From Monomorium pharaonis (taxonomy: Eukaryota; Arthropoda; Insecta; Hymenoptera; Formicidae): 64,000 nucleotides of DNA. The translations under genes and the position numbers were made by a program. The notes under the pieces were generated by a model that searched no databases, had not been told where the DNA came from, and saw only the letters and a program-made list of their open reading frames with translations. The DNA lies in the NCBI RefSeq assembly GCF_013373865.1, contig NC_050474.1:10885670-10949669 (forward strand). Reading direction: 5' to 3'. Shown here in pieces: positions 21,616 to 35,289 of this stretch (within the stretch, counting starts at the first letter, position 1; each line of letters starts with the position of its first letter).

Positions 21616-23369
21616 AATAAATAAGACTATTTTTCAAGACAACGCAACTGGCAAATTTTATTGAAACAATAACAGTTACGACGTTTCGGCCCCTGTTTTT
21701 GGTTCTTTTCAAGTAATGTACAATCCCATATGAATTTGTGACTCGTGTCAGCGAATCATGATTATAACTGAATGATTATAATTAAATTGTATAACAGAAA
21801 AAAAGTACAGTTACTGCTCACCAGTAAAGACCTACATCGTCAATTTTTACACATAAATCTTGACGTTTTTCTGTATTATATATATTTTTTTATGTTGTTA
21901 CATTATGTTGTTTTTTGTGTTGTTACATTAAACATAAATAATAAAGAAAACGACCAAACTTACGTGTTGTTACATTAAACATTCGTGTCATGTAATAATA
22001 ATAAAGATAATGATATCAAAAAGTGTTAATTTGTAAAAATAATAATACAAAGGATATTAAAATTAACGATGTAGGTCTTTATTGGTGAGCAGTAACTGTC
22101 AGACTGATCGATAGACAAAAATATAAATAGCGAGGTACAAGTAAAAGACAAACATTCATATATGTCTAATGACTCTGTTGTTAATTGGATTTAAATTTTC
22201 GGTCTTTTTGTAAGTTTAAAGTATTGGCCGTCTTTTTTTATGAGAAACATTTCTATGATTTCTTTTTTGATGATGTGTGTGTTTCTCGCTATGTAGTACG
22301 GTAGGTGTCGACTAATTAAAAATGTAATCATTGGTACATCGATGTAAGCAACGGATTGACAGCTTTCATGTTTTTTTTTATATTGTTCATATGTTCATTA
22401 ATGCGTTTTAGTTTGCTAAATGCCGCTTAGTTTGCCCAAGACGCCGAACAATCTTTACAATTGATGCAATACACTATGTTAGTTTTTCTTAAGTGGTCAA
22501 TACTGTCTTTACCGCGTATAATTATTCTATTAAGTTTTTTTGGAACCGTATAGACAGTATTTAGACCGAACCTGTTTAGAATGTGACTGACATGCTCACT
22601 ACATCCCTTAACATATGGTAGTATCATATATTTCTTAAAATCAAATTTTATACCAGTAACAGTGTTAGGTAAATTATTGTTACGGTGTTTTAAGACTTTA
22701 AGTCTATTCCTGACATGATGGTCTATTAAGTCCGTCTTATGGATCTTCGGAAGTCCATAACAATGGGGAAGGTTACCATTGGTACAATTTAGAAAAGTAT
22801 AAGTTTGTATGTCGATAATCTCGTTGTCAACTCAGGATTTAATTAAACGATTTATTTTAGTCGTAAGTTAGTTGAGAGGATCTTTTTTCAGTTTTCGGTA
22901 TGTAGCGTCGTCATCAAGTAATGATTTCGTTCATGTAGTTTTTTTTATCCATCACTACGGTGACCTGCCTTTTATCCGCTTTAGTGATAAGGAAATCATC
23001 GTTCTTTCTAAGGAATTCTTTGCATTTCTTAAACTTGTTAATTAAATATCTGTCAATGTATGGCAAGTGTTTCTTTTTATTGAGAAATGAATATAGAGAA
23101 CCAGCAAACGCAGTTCTGATATCGTTAACAGAGTTGTTGGGAAACTTATATATTAATTGCTTTTTACGTTTTTTACGGTTTCGAACACATATTTCATGGT
23201 CATTTTTATCAGATTGGTTTATCGGTAGACTGAATTTCTCACCTAAACTTAAACAATGCAGTATAGAATCTGGAATTTCTGGATAAACCAAGAGGTCGAA
23301 ACGTCGTAACTGTTATTGTTTCAATAAAATATTCCAGTTGTGTCGTCTTGAAAAATAGTCTCATTTATT
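21616..23369 (-). mobile_element. Penelope-like retroelement, internally deleted, with inverted end repeats
   Basis: Inverted ~73-bp repeats bound the element: 21616-21688 (GACGTTTCG at the inner edge) and 23297-23369 (CGAAACGTCG). Between them is - strand Penelope coding: an N-terminal part at 23291-22914 (ending LITKADKRQVTVVMD), the YGLPKIHK motif near 22745, and a C-terminal part at about 22680-22190 (ILPYVKGCSEHVSHIL, then NIVYCINCKDC, then GQTKR in another frame). The last of these is the start of a GIY-YIG endonuclease. The RT palm between YGLPKIHK and the C-terminal part is missing. Inverted terminal repeats are a known arrangement of Penelope insertions. Confidence 0.8.
22190..23291 (-). 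pseudogene. Penelope-like RT/GIY-YIG protein with the RT core deleted
   Basis: Coding remains of the element above. Frames break after MNEIIT (22914), after WAN (22427) and elsewhere. The RT catalytic aspartates are absent because the sequence jumps from the YGLPKIHK motif to the segment before the GIY-YIG domain, a loss of roughly 300 residues. The C-terminal tail can be followed to a stop near 22187. Confidence 0.75.
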
Positions 23370-23452
23370 GTAAATGATTACTGGTGACTTTTAAATTATA
23401 CCATTGACTTTGCTAATTATTAATATTGTTGAAACGTTGAAACAATATTAAA

Positions 23453-24238
23453 CAAATTTAAAATTGAAGAACATTAGTAGAGAATCAATAAGAGTTCGGC
23501 GTAGTATTTGATATACAATCTTTTTGTTCTATTCTTACTTTATTTTTCGAGCATGTTTATGGTATTTATGAGACATTACCTATTACGAATGATAACTGAT
23601 CTACTTCTATATTTTCATGATGTTATTTAAACGCTTTCAACAATAATTGTGAAAATATTATCTGCATTCAAATTCATTTTCACAAATGTATGTAAAAGTT
23701 AAATTCAATTTTATAAGTTTTATCACATAAATTGAATCCGATTTTTACGTACACTATAATAGGCAATGCTGGTGATTTTGATGGTGAGATGTAGAGAGCT
23801 TATTGCATTTATGTATGCTGTAATTTTAATTTTGAAAATTTCGATTTAAAATTTTAATAGAATAATATTTTTGAGAAAGAGAGATGATTAGCTTACTTTC
23901 AATCTTTAATTTTTAATACGTTTTTTAACATTTTTTTACAATTGAACATGAATCCTAACAGATGATTTGTTGGCAGTAATTTTACACAGTCTTCCAACGG
24001 AGATGAATTTTTTCTGATTGAACTTTCCTTAGTATTATCAGCAAATTAGTTATATTTCATGTGATGGAACATTGAAGATGGCCAAAACTAATTGCCGAAA
24101 CGTTTATAGTTTATATTATAGTTTCGATAAACATTCTCGACAAATAAAGTAGGAATAGAACAAGAAAATTGCATATATCAAGTACCATGCCGAACTCTTA
24201 TTGGCCCTCTACTAATGTTTCTATAATTTTAAATTCAA
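23453..24238. mobile_element. Second inverted-repeat remnant, Penelope-type
   Basis: About 100 bp at 23453-23558 (ACATTAGTAGAGAATC, AATAAGAGTTCGGC, TTGTTCTATTC) is repeated in reverse orientation at 24128-24238. Just inside the right arm is GAAGATGGCC, then GCCGAAACGTTT, a stretch like those near Penelope ends. There is no coding sequence inside, so it could be a short, internally deleted copy. Confidence 0.5.
23801..23885. repeat. 85-bp direct repeat, copy 1
   Basis: TATTGCATTTATGTATGCTG through TTTTTGAGAAAGAGAGA. The same block, with a few differences, is at 24538-24622. Confidence 0.8.
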
Positions 24239-24537
24239 AAGAGTCCAAAAATTTTTTAAATTATATTTTTTTAAATAAACAAATTATTTTACTATCTTAT
24301 TTTAATTGTTTACCTTAAATTTTTTGGAACAAATGTAATTTTTAAAATAAAAATAACTCTATGTATAAATATATATTTAATAGATTCTATCATTATGAAT
24401 TATTGGCAACCATTGTGTTTATACAAACGCAATTACGCTTCAAATATACACAAACAAAATATAATGAAAGAAAATGGACCGATATATAAGGGATGATGAT
24501 CAGGTTCATATAAGCGACCTCAGAGTGTCAACTAGCC

Positions 24538-24609
24538 TATTGCATTTATGTATGCTGTAATTTTAATTTTAAAAATTTTGATTTGAAATTTTAATAGAAT
24601 AATATTTTT

Positions 24610-24622
<13 letters not shown>
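24538..24622. repeat. 85-bp direct repeat, copy 2
   Basis: Copy of 23801-23885. Its right end has expanded into a GA microsatellite. Confidence 0.8.
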
Positions 24623-24675
<53 letters not shown>

Positions 24676-24686
24676 GAGAGAGAGAT
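24610..24686. repeat. (GA)n microsatellite
   Basis: About 75 bp of GA with one CA interruption, grown from the GAGAAAGAGAGA end of the direct repeat. Confidence 0.95.
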
Positions 24687-24857
24687 TTTCAAAAAATGCA
24701 GAAAAATCAATTTTTTATCAAAAGAGGTAATGTATTTTTACCAAAAAAGGTAACTTAATATTTACAATGTTGTACTTTAATTTCTTTTATTTTAATATGT
24801 ACTGTATTTGACTTTTTTAATTATAATGCATAATTGTGCAAACATTTTTAATAAAAA

Positions 24858-25467
24858 GTTGTGAGTTTTTCTTGAGTCTGCGTCACTAACGCGAGCTTTT
24901 CCTTGGAAAAGCGAGGCAAGCAGGTGCGCCGATCTTAAGGGTTGGAACCCAAAAGAAGCGAAACGGCTCGAGATAAGGTGGTTGAAATGAAAAAAAAAAA
25001 CAGTTTGCTTGGTTACGGGTTAATACTTGCGTTATATTTGTTTGATTATCACATTAGCTGCTGCTAATCGTATGTCGTTCTTCACTTGCTCGGCGATAAG
25101 CGGCTGTTGGCCGTGACACGTACAAGCAACTCTCGCTCGTATAACATCTTTCTCCTTACGTATATTATCACTCTCCGCTTGGTCATTGAGCGTGTATGCT
25201 TTTATTTGCCGATCAGTGACCGAGCGTTAGTAGCTTCCGCGAGGCTAGGCGTCATCATTGGAATGCGGTAGTTTCGCGGTAATATTGCGTTGAGTAAGGT
25301 CTTATTTCTAGGGCGATACGGAACTGCCTTCGGGCAGTTTTGTATCGGGGTTTTACAAGCTCACGGAAGTTATTTGGAACTTTGTGAGGACGGCAAATTC
25401 CTGTGCATTTTGAAAGACGGTGCCTTTCGCAACGCCTTTCGCAATGGTTGTAGTGCAGGCTACAACA
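24858..25467 (-). mobile_element. Solo LTR of a Gypsy family related to the 6.4-12.7 kb element
   Basis: Begins GTTGTGAG and ends CTACAACA. It shares GCTTCCGCGAGGCTA and TATTTCTAGGGCGATACG with the LTRs at 6399-6979 and 12160-12740, in the same order and orientation, but is clearly diverged. No internal region and no obvious target duplication. Its end lies close to the simple-repeat tail of the LINE at 25502. Confidence 0.7.
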
Positions 25468-25500
25468 GTACTTTAAAGTATTATTAATATATATTATATT

Positions 25501-25501
<1 letters not shown>

Positions 25502-25548
<47 letters not shown>
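25502..25548 (-). repeat. (ATT)n LINE tail
   Basis: About 15 trinucleotide units at the 3' end of the - strand LINE. Confidence 0.85.
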
Positions 25549-26585
25549 GGACTTTATTGTACAAACAGATAGAATACAATAGAAAAAGAAAGTTACAGAA
25601 AGTGTACTAGCAATAGGAAAGGCTACAACAAAGAATGTTGCTTTGAAGCCTCCCAGAAATACATTTATGCGATAGTGAACAATAGTCGAGCGCAAGAAGC
25701 TATATGTGACAATAAAGTATAATGAGAGATATCAAAGAGAGTCATATAACATTATACGTATTGTAAGTTTGTGTGTAGAGAAGTCTGTCTCAGCCGAGAA
25801 TCCCTGAGTAAAGGTTACATGTGTAGTTAATACGTTGAGTAAAAAGCAAGCTTAAAAATTGAGGAAGAAGAGAAGGGATGAGATGAAACGGACAGCCTCC
25901 ATACGAAAAGAGAGGAGGGAGGAGGAAGATTTTATGGACAAAGGAAGTTGATTATAATAATACACTGCGGCGTACGAGAAGGAGGCACGAAATTTGGAGG
26001 AGCGATGAGAGGGGTAGGATAGAAGGTAATGGTGACGAGTGTTAGGCGCGGAGAATGAGTGGAGTTTGGAAGTGAGCTGAAGAAGACGCCTAAGGTACGG
26101 AGGTGAATTAGTACGGAGGAGAGAGAAGACAAGACAACATAGGTGGAGAATATAACGAGGACGCATTTTAAGCCAACCTGAGCTAACAAAGAGGGGAGTA
26201 GGGTGATCGAATTTGCGGATATTATAAGAAAAACAAAGACAAGAGTTTTGGACAAGTTGAATACGCTCAGATAAGTATTAGATAAGAGCAGGTACGTATA
26301 CAAGATCGGCATAGTCGAACAGGGAGACAATCATGGACTGGGAGACGACAAGTTTTTGAGAAGTCGAGAGGATGTGACGGAAGGGATAACGGAGGCGCAG
26401 CCGAGAGTAAGCGGATCGACATTTAGAAATGATATGAGATTTGAAGGACCAAGAGGAATCAAAATGTACGCCAAGAAGTTTTATGGAAGAAGAGTGAGGG
26501 ATAGGTGAAGAGTTAAGGAAGATGTCGAAAGCTTGGCAACGAGACAGGAGGGCCGGAGAACCGGCAATCAAGAGGGAGGATTTCG

Positions 26586-27719
<1,134 letters not shown>

Positions 27720-29878
27720 AGGATTTCGAGGGGTTCAAGCAAAGGCCATTAGAAGACGCCCAGTTGGCAATGATAGTGAGGTCTTTGTTCAAGGTAGCAG
27801 AGATAGATAAGGCATCTAAAGGATGGAATGAGGTAAGAAGGATGACATCATCTCCGTACATAAATAACTGCGTGGAAAGAGAGATGGAGGAAAGATCTAA
27901 GACGAATAAATTAAACAGCAGCGGACCATGTATAGAACCTTGGGGAACGCCAGACACTACATGACGATTATAAGAGATGTGAGGTTAATAAGTGGGTTAT
28001 AGATGAGGACTTGCTGTGAACGATTGGAAAGAAAGGAGGAAAGCAAGGATACAGCAGAGGGAGAGAGACCATAGAGCCTGAGCTTAGCGAGGAGGAGGTC
28101 GTGGTTTATGGTGTCAAAGGCCTTGGAAAGATCAATGGCAACAATGGCCAAAAGACGACCAGAATCGAAACCACGCAAGACACAGTCGGAAAGGTAGAGT
28201 AGTTCCGTCGTCGTGCTATGCATGCGATGAAAACCCGACTGATGCTCAGAAAGGATATCAGATGCTTCGATGAACGAGCTAAGTTGCGTGTGATAGATAC
28301 CTTCTAGCAGCTTGGAGAGGAAAGGAGGGAAGGATATAGGACGGAAATCCGAGAACAAGGACGGGTTGCGAGTTTTTGGAATGGGGAAAATAATTGAGTG
28401 TTTCCAGGAGGTAGGGAAGATGAAAGTAAATAGTGCAGTGTTTAAAATGTGGAGGAGTGGATCTAAACAGTTAGGAAGACAGAGAAGGAGCATTCTGCCA
28501 GAGATGTCAAAGGGACCAGAGGATGTGAGGCGGATGTGTTTGAGGATATTGTACAACTCACGAGAAGAAATAGGCGAAAAACTAAGGTTTACGGGGACGG
28601 AAAGAGAAGAGGAGGATGAGCGTGTCAATAATGCAAGTGAGTGAGGAGGAACAGGTAGAGAATCGATGAAATGGTCATTCAAGAGAGAAGGACTGAGGAG
28701 GTGCACAGGAAAGGAGGAGAGGGATGGGGAGGAGCGTGAGCCGCCAAGAATGGCGAGGTTACGCCAGAAATGACGGGGAGAGGAGACGGAGAGTGAGCGA
28801 GATAGGAAAACCTTCTTCTCTCTGCGAATCGCAAAATTAGCCTTATTTCGAAAACGCTTGTAACTAGTCCAGTGAACCGCGGAACCAGTTTATCTAAATC
28901 TGTGGAGAGCGCGGCGCTTTAGGGATATAAGTTTTTTAACCCCGCCATTGAGCCAAGGTGAGAGACGACGCGAGGCTCGCCTGCACATCAGAGGGGCAAG
29001 ACGGTCAAAGACGGCGAGTAGTGATGATGCGAAATGAGTAACCATAACGTCAACATGCGCAGCATCGAAGACAAGTGACCAGTCGATCGTGTTCAGCTCA
29101 GACTCAAGGACATCAGCTTGAATAGCGTGAAGGTTCCGAGAAAGAGTGCCCTGCGAGTGTTTACGAGGCCGCGTGCATCTTAAAGTCGCATATACAGCGA
29201 GATGATCACTGATATCAATGTCATTCACCACTCCCAACTCCGCCACATCAATCCCAGGAAAGACCATGACAAGGTCAATAAGAGTTAATGAGTTGTCCGA
29301 GATACGCGTGGGAGTTGAAATAATCTGCCTGAGAGGTGAGACATGATATCGTTTAGGATCTCGAAGTTATGATCTGAGGTACTAAGGATGTCGACGTTAA
29401 GATCTCCCATACAAATGAAATCGCAAACAACGCTCGCGACGCAACTCAAGCACGTCTCAATAAAATCGAGGTTCGACCGCGGTGAACAAGGAGGCCGGTA
29501 CACGCAAACGACGGCAAAGCGCTTTGTGCTCAGACGCAGAGAGACCGCCAATATATCGATGCGCGTGCCAGGAGGAGATGCAGGCAGATCGATTACCGAA
29601 AACGACAGCGAGTCGATCACGTATAACGCCACTCCACCGCCGTGAGAGCCGAAGGCCCGATCAGATCGGACCAAAGCATAATTCGGTAGGCCAATCAGAT
29701 CCGATTCGATATGATCCCGCAGCCAAGTTTTCCCAATGACAAGCACGTCGAGCTCGTTTAGCGAGATCAGGTCTTTGATCTCCGAAAAATGGGGTACCAG
29801 CGAGCGAGCATTAACATGAGAGACTCGCAGCAATCGGCCGGACAAACGCGGAGGCGCGGACGCAATCAGACTCGACCG

Positions 29879-30974
29879 TCACGCAGCAGACGAGGATGCA
29901 GAAGTCGACCGACCCGGGACGCTCGCAGTTGGGGCAGCCGAAGGGACTCCAATAGTGGATAGGAAAGATTCCTCCGAAGTGAAGCGATACGCTGGGTAAC
30001 CCTCAGCCATCCGGAAGTATGTGCTACCGCGCCTCATCCAGACATATCTCACCCCGTGCAGTCCCGCAAGCCGACGAGTCTCCGAGTAAAGACGACGCTC
30101 GGCCGCGGTAGCACGCTCACTGAAGACTATCCTGGAGAGCGGCCACGACCCAATAATATCAGTAGTCGAAAAGTCACGACAACGTCGAGCCGCAACTAAA
30201 AGTTCATTGCGACGAGCAGTAGTTGACAGGCTCACTACAATGGGACGCGTGGAGCCGTCGCGACCAGGAATCCTGCGAGCATTGACAATCTCCGAGGGAG
30301 AAAGCGATACCTGAAAGGCAGAAGCAGCGGCCAAGACAGTGGCCGAACTCCTCCAGTGGAAGCTGCGGAACTCCGAAGATTATCAGCTCAAGGTCGCGTT
30401 TCTCATTCACCATTCGCTCGAACTGATTCGAAAGATCGGCCGACACGGCAACAGAAACCCGCGACGCGCGGGACACCTCCAGACCGTCACAGCGCTCCCC
30501 GAGCGCAGCCAGACGCACCTCCAAGGATCCAAGATCAGCAGCTAGCCCCTCAATACGGGTCTCGACATCAGGGATTCGCTGCAGTGCCGTCTCAATGCTA
30601 GTCAGCCTTGCGGCGAGAGCATCCAGTTTAAGCTCCAGTCGCTCCAGGAGGCCAAGGCGTGAGTCGAAGTCAGCAAGTCTGGCAGACAAGGAGGCGAGGG
30701 TGGACGTCGAAGGGGCCGCTCTCAATTCCGACCTCGGGGGACACGACGCGGGACCACCGTGGGCAGGAGTCCTCGGAGTCACCGAAGCCGGAGCCGTGGC
30801 CGGGCCGCCCCCACGGGCAGCCGATCCGTCGGAAAACGAGGAAGAGAGGCCACCAGAAGCAGTTCCGGTGACGGAAGCGACGGCAGAGAGGACAGACCCC
30901 GAACGCACGCAATGGGTGCACTTGCCCGAGCGTGAGAGAAAACGCTTGCATTTAGAGCATTTCGGCTGACTCAT
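29879..30974 (-). pseudogene. LINE ORF1 protein
   Basis: Starts MSQPKCSKCKRFLSRSGKC, a short Cys-rich zinc-ribbon-like motif. A Ser/Ala/Pro-rich linker and a long heptad-like Leu-rich coiled coil follow (LSARLADFDSRLGLLERLEL and on). Then comes an RRM-like ORF1 domain (LIIFGVP, VNARRIPGRDGSTRPIVV, FSERATAAERRLY, VRYVWMRRGSTYFR). A frameshift near 30340 separates the coiled coil from most of the RRM-like domain. ORF1 proteins bind element RNA and act as chaperones in reverse transcription. Inactive as it stands. Confidence 0.8.
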
Positions 30975-31000
30975 TGCGAATGTTTAGTGTAAAGATGTGG

Positions 31001-31334
31001 TGTATAACACGTAATATGTAGCAATGTAAGGAAGAAGACAAGAAAGGAGAGAGAAAAGAAAGAGTGAGAGAGAGAGAGAGAAGGACGATGACGTGTATGT
31101 ATACGCAAATATATACAAAAATAACCGGCCGATGCTAAACTCGGTAAATGTGCGCGCAAGAGCGGTTTATAAAAATAAAAATAAATAAATATCTGACTAA
31201 CAGAGATTGATTAAAAACAAGGTTACAAGGATTGCCAGAAAACAAAAAAAAAAAGAGCATATAATATGTAACGGAAAAATAAGCAAAAGATATGACGCTT
31301 ACTTGATTTAAAATATATGATAAATTAAATAGTA

Positions 31335-31367
<33 letters not shown>

Positions 31368-31916
31368 ATTTAAATAATAATGTATAATAATTGTACTAAG
31401 AAGAAAGGGAGAAGAAGAGAAAAGAAGAAGCGCGGGTAAATAAGAAGACACGCGCCGCGCACGACGAAAGCGAAATCGATAGACAAATATAATAGATAGG
31501 CAAGAAATGAGAAAGATAGTACGAATACCGCGCGTGCAACTCAGTACCTTAGTTGTCGACTATCCCGCTCGCAGCTGCTATGCTGGGCGATCAAAGTAAA
31601 ACGATAATTCACTAATAGATGTAATATGGAATTGAAATACTGTAAGACACAAATAGATCAATCAGAGCACAGCAGGAGCGACGAGCGGCGATGTTTACAC
31701 GGTTACGACGGTCTGAGACAAACTCCCATATTATATTACAATATTTACAAAAATGTACTTTTTACTATTTCTGGAATGTTACAATGTCTTGAACATTGCA
31801 GTAACATTTTGTAATATTTTCATAATATTGTAATGCAATAATATAATATTTTACAATACAACCGTACCGTATGGGTGTGACTTTTATTTGAATTCACCGT
31901 TTTGTGTGTATATTAG
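31001..31916. other. LINE leader and intron sequence
   Basis: The first few hundred bases are probably the 5' untranslated region of the - strand LINE, but its 5' end cannot be placed. A GA-rich patch is at 31060-31082 and an (AT)n microsatellite at 31334-31360. The segment ends with the acceptor TATATTAG at 31909-31916. Confidence 0.5.
31334..31360. repeat. (AT)n microsatellite
   Basis: About 13 AT units. Confidence 0.9.
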
Positions 31917-32190
31917 GTGGAACTGCTCTTTCTCACGTACGGCGTTATGTACGGTCTTGGTGCGAGTCTTGCTTATACCCCGAGTTTGGCGATACTGGGT
32001 CATTACTTCAAGAAGTATTTAGGTTTAGTAAACGGCATTGTTACGGCTGGGAGTTCGATATTCACAACGCTTTTGCCGTCTCTAATGGAGTTCCTGCTAC
32101 GACGTTTAGGTTTGGAAGGAACACTTAGGAGCTTGGCCATACTTACAGCTACTATTATGGCTTGCGCGATCCTCTTCAAGCCGATACCAC
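31917..32190 (+). CDS. Monocarboxylate-transporter-like protein (SLC16 family), next internal exon
   Basis: A 274-bp exon bounded by TATTAG and GTGAGT. It codes for VELLFLTYGVMYGLGASLAY, then LAILGHYFKKYLGLVNGIVT, then AGSSIFTTLLPSLMEFLLRR, and further to ILFKPIP. These are membrane segments 4-6 of SLC16 proteins, with the conserved TYG...G-GASLAYTP, the YF-K--GLVNGI loop and the AGSS motif. It joins the exon ending at 21466 in phase 0 with no missing residues and ends after the first base of a codon. No frame damage is seen in either exon, so the gene appears functional. Later exons were not found in the remaining 31.8 kb. Confidence 0.88.
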
Positions 32191-34370
32191 GTGAGTTTTT
32201 TGCAAGATTCACCATTTGTGTAATTTTACCTGCGTGTGTCTATTTGTTAGTATACTGTTAATTGACACATTTATCGACAGTGATGAATTTATTCGGGTTT
32301 AGAGAGAATATACAGAATAAAAGAATAGATTGAAATTTATTTAAAAATACTTTAAATGGTTAAAAACTTGTAAGATAAAAAATCTAAGTTGGTAAAGTTA
32401 TTTTGTAAAAGTAACTAGTTACAATTTTTCTTTCTTAAAAAATAACTTATTATTACTAGTTACTATTAGTTTCCAATTATTTTTTTATTAATTTTTTGTA
32501 ATGTTTATGCATTTCTATTTTAAATACTTAGAGTCTTATACTGCTAACATTACTAAATTTTATTTTATTTATAGACTATTTTTTTGGACATGTTCTCATA
32601 TTTAGAGACACTGTCTATTCAAGCTATGGGAGTTTTTCAACAAAAAACACAAATTGAAGATACATGATTAAAATACAAAATATAAGTGTAAAAGTAATTA
32701 TTAATTTAATTACTAGTTACAAAAAAATATAATTAACGTTACAGTTACATTACGTTACATTTAAAAAAAGAACAAAGTTGCACTTTAATTTTTAACGAAT
32801 TACTTCCCAGTTATGTTAAAAATCAAAGATAAATACATGTTGATCAATAACACTTTTCAATTTTTATGCAAAATTAAATTATTTGTTAAAAGGTTTTTTA
32901 AATAATATAAAAAAAGAAAGAAAAAAATTATAATAAAATTTTTTAATTTTTAAATAAAAAATACGTTGCACTAAGCCATATTATCTAATTGTGTTTTTTA
33001 TGTGCAATTCATAAGAGTTATTAAATTTTATGACATTATTTGGAATAAGTAATATACAAAACACAATTAAAATTGGAAAAAAGGACTTCAATAATGATAG
33101 TTGAATTTTGTTAAAATAACATTTCTTGTGTAACTTTATATGCATTTTTTTATTCTTTTGTTACATCCGGCAGACTTGACGATTTCTCTTGTTTGCTGAG
33201 CTTTAAAAAATAAGCAAAGAGGATTCGTATCCCGACGGTTTTTGATGACCCTAAAACGAGTTTACTCAATTATCATGTTTAAAGTTTGAGAAATTTAGTG
33301 AAGACTGATAGATAGAATTGGAATTTTATGCTGAGACAGTGTCTAGACCTTAGGGACGGAGAAAACTGGAGCCATGAGACTCAGGGCTTTTAGTTTTATT
33401 TAAGGAAAAAATAAAATTGTATTGAGATAGTAACACAGTTTCTCCGTCTTTGGACAATGCTCTAGCACGTTTTGGACCTAACTGTCATCGACCGTCGGAT
33501 GGGGTTTAGAGTTTTGGTCTCAATGTTGAAACTTTAAAGACGAAAAAACAGAAGTTTAACTTTTAGAGAGCACACGGGGTATGGTATATCCCGTATGCAA
33601 ATTATGCGTTTCAATAAGTCCTATTAAAATGAAAAAAAAAACATGAAAATTATAATCTATATTTTTTTCTATAAAATCGTCATTTTTATTTCTTATTGTT
33701 TACTACAATTTTTTAAATAATGTTAAATTTTAAAAATTATTATGAAACTTATTAAACCTTAAATTCATGTAATAAACTTTATTCAGTAATTTTTTTGCAA
33801 TAAAATATTAAATAGCATCATTACAGCATGCATTTAAAAATCTGGGGTATGCCATGCTTCGTATGCTCTTTACGTAATTTTTCGGAATGTGCCCTTTAAA
33901 GTAGAACTGTTAGTTTTTGAAACCTTTGAATATTTGAAGCTTCGAAAAATTCGAAGTGACGAAGGATTAGAAGTGACAAAGAATCCTTCGAAGCTTCGAA
34001 TATTCAAAGAATTTGGAAGAGTGAAGACTTCGATTTTTAAAGATTCGATTCCATTGTTATATAAATTGTTATGTGAAAGAAGAAAGAGAAAGAGAGAAAT
34101 ACATATAGAGGGAAAAAAGAGAGAGAAAGGTGCAATAAAAAAACGAAAGCTTAACATTACTAAATATTTTTATTTTTTAACAAAACGGAATATTTTTATT
34201 TTATATTAATATTCTATCATTTTATGTTAATATTATTCTAATTTTCTTGTAATGAGCTTTTAAAATAGAGAAATGTATAAATAAATAAAAAAACAAACAG
34301 GTAAATAAGTAAACAAATAATAATTTTCAAAATTAATACAAATAATTTCTATTTCTATTTTCGGTTGCTA
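32191..34370. other. AT-rich intron sequence
   Basis: No recognised gene. About 33900-34040 contains TTCGAA-rich inverted motifs (GAAGCTTCGAA on both sides), followed by a purine-rich stretch near 34075-34130. Probably old non-coding transposon debris. Confidence 0.5.
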
Positions 34371-34374
34371 AACA

Positions 34375-35285
34375 ATTTCGTTGATATTTTCGGCCGTTGA
34401 AAAAACTCTCTCTGAGGTGACGGAGGTGGCACGAATACATAAATATTTTTTATCTAATTGTGCCACGAATGGAATTTTTTTCATTAGATTTCCATCATTC
34501 AAATGGGTCCATGTTCATGCCCATTTCTGGTTCTGATAAATGTCTTTTGTATCGCTCAGCAGCTGAGAATTTTTCATTTTTAGCGCGCTTGAATAGAAAA
34601 TCAAGAGCACTTGCATTTTTAATTCTAGCTTTTTCACTTTTGGTTGGACACAAAGTTTCAATTTCAATCTCCTGTTAATTCGTATTATTACTTTTACCAT
34701 TACTGATTTAGCTAGCAGTCCTTTAAATCTAGAAGTCTTAGTCTAAGAAGTATGCTTTTTGAGACACTTGAATCTCATTTTGTGAATCCCAATCTAGATG
34801 AAATCAATCTAACAACTGCTTAGATAACTCCTTTATTATCGGAGTAATCGTTCCATTTTTTATATATTTATTTAAAGCAGGAGTTAAATGATTATCAATT
34901 AAAGTGCGCACAATCGGATTTACTATTGAAAGTGTCTCTCTCAATAAAACCGTTATAGCAACCTCGAAAGGTTTTAGGACCTTTACTAAGGACTTTAAAA
35001 TGCTCCAATCATTTTCTTGCATTTTTAAAGCTTGAGCTTGTTGCGATTTTGTTACGGCTTTGTCTTTAGCATATTTGTAATGGCGCTGCGGGTTTCAATG
35101 AGCTTTTTAGCTATTTGTAGGTCAGTATTCCAGCGTGTGCGAACATTTTGAATCAATTTAAGTTTTGGTAAAGCTAGCTGTTCCTGTTTTAGGAACTGCG
35201 AAATTTTTTTAAGCAAAAGCAGAATGTCGAAAATAAAATACAACTTTATTGGCTTTTGTTAATAAATTATATACATCTCATTGAT
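34375..35285 (-). pseudogene. hAT-family transposase relic
   Basis: On the - strand, 35243-35052 carries LIQNVRTRWNTDLQIAKKLI, the conserved W-containing stretch of hAT transposases, and 35022-34804 continues (VRTLIDNHLTPALNKYI). Near 34430-34385 another frame gives ATSVTSERVFSTAENI, the hAT C-terminal dimerisation motif. The N-terminal BED finger and the first catalytic residues are missing and several frameshifts occur. Dead copy. Confidence 0.75.
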
Positions 35286-35289
35286 TAAA

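Noticed and set aside
21680..23310. Hammerhead ribozyme near the CGAAACGTCG ends of the Penelope element
   Set aside because: Some Penelope elements carry such ribozymes, but I could not find the CTGATGA core with the required stems here.
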